Positions 62,674-64,000 of a stretch of 64,000 nucleotides of DNA are shown piece after piece. Position 1 is the first letter of the stretch; each line of letters starts with the position of its first letter. The stretch is from the NCBI RefSeq assembly GCF_002217795.2, contig NZ_AP018823.1, forward strand, positions 4,216,001 to 4,280,000. Reading direction: 5' to 3'. A program made the translations under genes and the position numbers. The notes beneath the pieces are model-generated. The model saw nothing but the letters and a program-made list of their open reading frames with translations. It was not told the origin of the DNA and did no database searches. This DNA is from Aquitalea magnusonii. Its GTDB lineage: Bacteria; Pseudomonadota; Gammaproteobacteria; Burkholderiales; Chromobacteriaceae.

Positions 62674-62994
62674 ATGAACGAAAGCGAATTTCTGGATGTG
62701 ACCGATCGCATTTTCAGCCGCATCGAAGATGCCATTGACGATGCCGGTCTGGACGCCGACTTTGTCACTAATGGCAATGTGCTGGAAATCGAATTCGACG
62801 ACGGCGGCAAGATCGTGGTGAACCGCCATGCGGCCAACCAGGAACTGTGGATAGCCGCCAAAAGCGGTGGCTATCACTTTGCCTGCAAGGACGGCCAGTG
62901 GCTGGCCACCCGTGACGGTGCCGAATTCTTTGCCACGCTGCGCAGGGCCATTGCTGACGCCTGTGGCCAGCCGGATCTGGAACTGGATATCTGA
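62674..62994 (+). CDS. cyaY: Frataxin-like iron-sulfur assembly protein
   Basis: A 106-residue frataxin fold. The acidic N-terminal helix ([20 protein letters not shown]) carries the iron-binding carboxylates, followed by the sheet [20 protein letters not shown] and [14 protein letters not shown]. It regulates iron supply to IscU/IscS. It is divergent from lptM by 63 bases and overlaps the next gene by one base. Confidence 0.95.
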   Translation: MNESEFLDVTDRIFSRIEDAIDDAGLDADFVTNGNVLEIEFDDGGKIVVNRHAANQELWIAAKSGGYHFACKDGQWLATRDGAEFFATLRRAIADACGQPDLELDI

Positions 62995-63404
62995 TGGATG
63001 CCGTCTGGCTGGCACTGGGCGGCCTGACGGTATCCGCCTTTACCTCGGCCACCATCCTGCCGGGCAACTCGGAAGTCGTGTTGGCCGCCTTTGTTTACAA
63101 ATGGCCGGACTGGCTGTGGCTGGCCCTGCTGCTGGCCACCGTGGCCAACAGTGCCGGCAGCATCACCAGCCTGTGGCTGGGGCGCCGCGCCCCGCGCAAG
63201 GAACTGTCGCCAAGGCTGGAGCGCTGGTTTACCCGCTTTGGCCCGGCGGTATTGCTGTTGTCCTGGGTGCCGCTGATTGGCGACGCCCTGCCGTTGGCTG
63301 CCGGCTGGCTACGGCTGCCATGGCTGGCCAGCATCGTCTGGCTCACCTTGGGCAAGGCACTGCGCTATCTGGTGCTGGCCTGGGGCGTGCTGGCATTGGC
63401 CTGA
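62994..63404 (+). CDS. YqaA-type small membrane protein (SNARE-associated/DedA-like)
   Basis: A 136-residue protein with four hydrophobic segments: [57 protein letters not shown] and an end helix. The arginine-containing reentrant motif and PGNSE fit the YqaA/VTT family. The role is possibly lipid handling. Coupled to cyaY through TGATG. Confidence 0.9.
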   Translation: MDAVWLALGGLTVSAFTSATILPGNSEVVLAAFVYKWPDWLWLALLLATVANSAGSITSLWLGRRAPRKELSPRLERWFTRFGPAVLLLSWVPLIGDALPLAAGWLRLPWLASIVWLTLGKALRYLVLAWGVLALA

Positions 63405-63475
63405 GTGGAAACAAGGGGTTGGCGCGTGCTGGCTGGGAAGGTTTACAATTCAGGCAATTCTTCTCTCGAGCTTCC

Positions 63476-64000
63476 ATGAGCCAACATATTCCCCGCAAAC
63501 GCTTTGGCCAGAATTTTCTGCAAGATGCCAGCGTGATTGAAAACATCGTGCATGCGGTCAATCCGCAGCCGGACGATGTCGTCATCGAAATCGGCCCCGG
63601 CCTGGGGGCCATTACCCAGCCGCTGCTCGACCGACTGCGTCACCTGCACGTGGCCGAAATCGACCGCGACATCATTGCCCGGCTGAAAAAGGAATTCCCG
63701 CCGGAACGCCTCACCATCCACGAAGGCGATGCCCTGAAGTTTGACTTCGGCTCCATTACCGATGGCGCGTTCAAGATTGTCGGCAACCTGCCCTACAACA
63801 TTTCCACCCCGCTGCTGTTTCACCTGGCCAGCTTTGGCCAGCGTGTCACCGACATGCATTTCATGTTGCAAAAGGAAGTGGTGGACCGCATGCTGGCCGA
63901 GCCGTCCACCCCGGATTTCGGCCGCCTGACGGTAATGCTGCAGTACCGCTTTGAAATGGAGCTGGTGCTGAACGTGCCGCCGGGTGCGTTCTGGCCGCCG
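63476..64000 (+). CDS. rsmA: 16S rRNA dimethyladenosine transferase, 3'-truncated
   Basis: Dimethylates A1518 and A1519 of 16S rRNA (KsgA). The window ends at codon 175 of about 260. It has [20 protein letters not shown], the SAM motif [16 protein letters not shown] near residue 36, and the catalytic NLPYNIST near residue 103. The gene runs past the right edge. A TACAAT-like -10 lies at 63444-63449 upstream. Confidence 0.97.
   Translation, partial: MSQHIPRKRFGQNFLQDASVIENIVHAVNPQPDDVVIEIGPGLGAITQPLLDRLRHLHVAEIDRDIIARLKKEFPPERLTIHEGDALKFDFGSITDGAFKIVGNLPYNISTPLLFHLASFGQRVTDMHFMLQKEVVDRMLAEPSTPDFGRLTVMLQYRFEMELVLNVPPGAFWPP

Overview
The window looks like chromosomal DNA from a G+C-rich betaproteobacterium of the Neisseriales/Chromobacteriaceae type (Aquitalea/Chromobacterium-like). 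This is inferred from gene content and protein style: an E. coli-type pyrBI operon, the lptM-cyaY pair, waaC-waaA, hemJ and rlhA. No rRNA, tRNA, CRISPR array or prophage was seen. Both ends cut genes: the indolepyruvate ferredoxin oxidoreductase on the left and rsmA on the right.

Left third (1-21.9 kb): a tryptophan/aryl-keto-acid catabolic enzyme, a NYN/LOTUS RNA-binding nuclease candidate, pyrBI with a leader-peptide attenuator, a LysE exporter with an apparent frameshift, a chemoreceptor, an HD-GYP phosphodiesterase, an MscS channel, a sirtuin, a MazG-like pyrophosphatase, a glutathione transferase, three small envelope proteins in a row, the rRNA hydroxylase RlhA and a YcaQ-type glycosylase. 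Middle (21.9-33 kb): thiC behind a TPP riboswitch, a pcm-like methyltransferase and rhodanese pair, ung, a CNNM/CBS membrane protein, a Kef-type antiporter and LPS sugar genes. Two intergenic regions (21.87-22.24 and 32.58-32.99 kb) are rich in perfect DnaA boxes. Five ParB-type parS palindromes lie across 1.6-47 kb. Genes left of 32.5 kb run mostly leftward and those to the right mostly rightward, so an origin or a DnaA-titration locus near 32.6 kb is a real possibility.

Right half: waaC-waaA, then a tightly overlapping TetR-HlyD-ABC-permease-permease-outer-membrane-factor export operon (35.4-42.4 kb), a divergent MBL hydrolase/LysR pair, thiD-thiE, rubredoxin, an M48 lipoprotein protease, hemJ, a CYTH protein and hemL. 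From 49.6 to 54.5 kb lies an acquired-looking segment bounded by two decayed IS5-family transposase remnants. It carries an MFS transporter and a FAD-dependent oxidoreductase, with a convergent ArsR-rhodanese regulator. Matching operator-like repeats precede the transporter and the regulator, which suggests a self-contained, regulated and uncharacterised function. After it come a SNF2 helicase, a pair of exported proteins (STM0539-like and DUF2145), a stand-alone CZB protein, a WYL regulator/VOC/HhH cluster, a HisC-like aminotransferase, lptM/cyaY, a small membrane protein and the start of rsmA.
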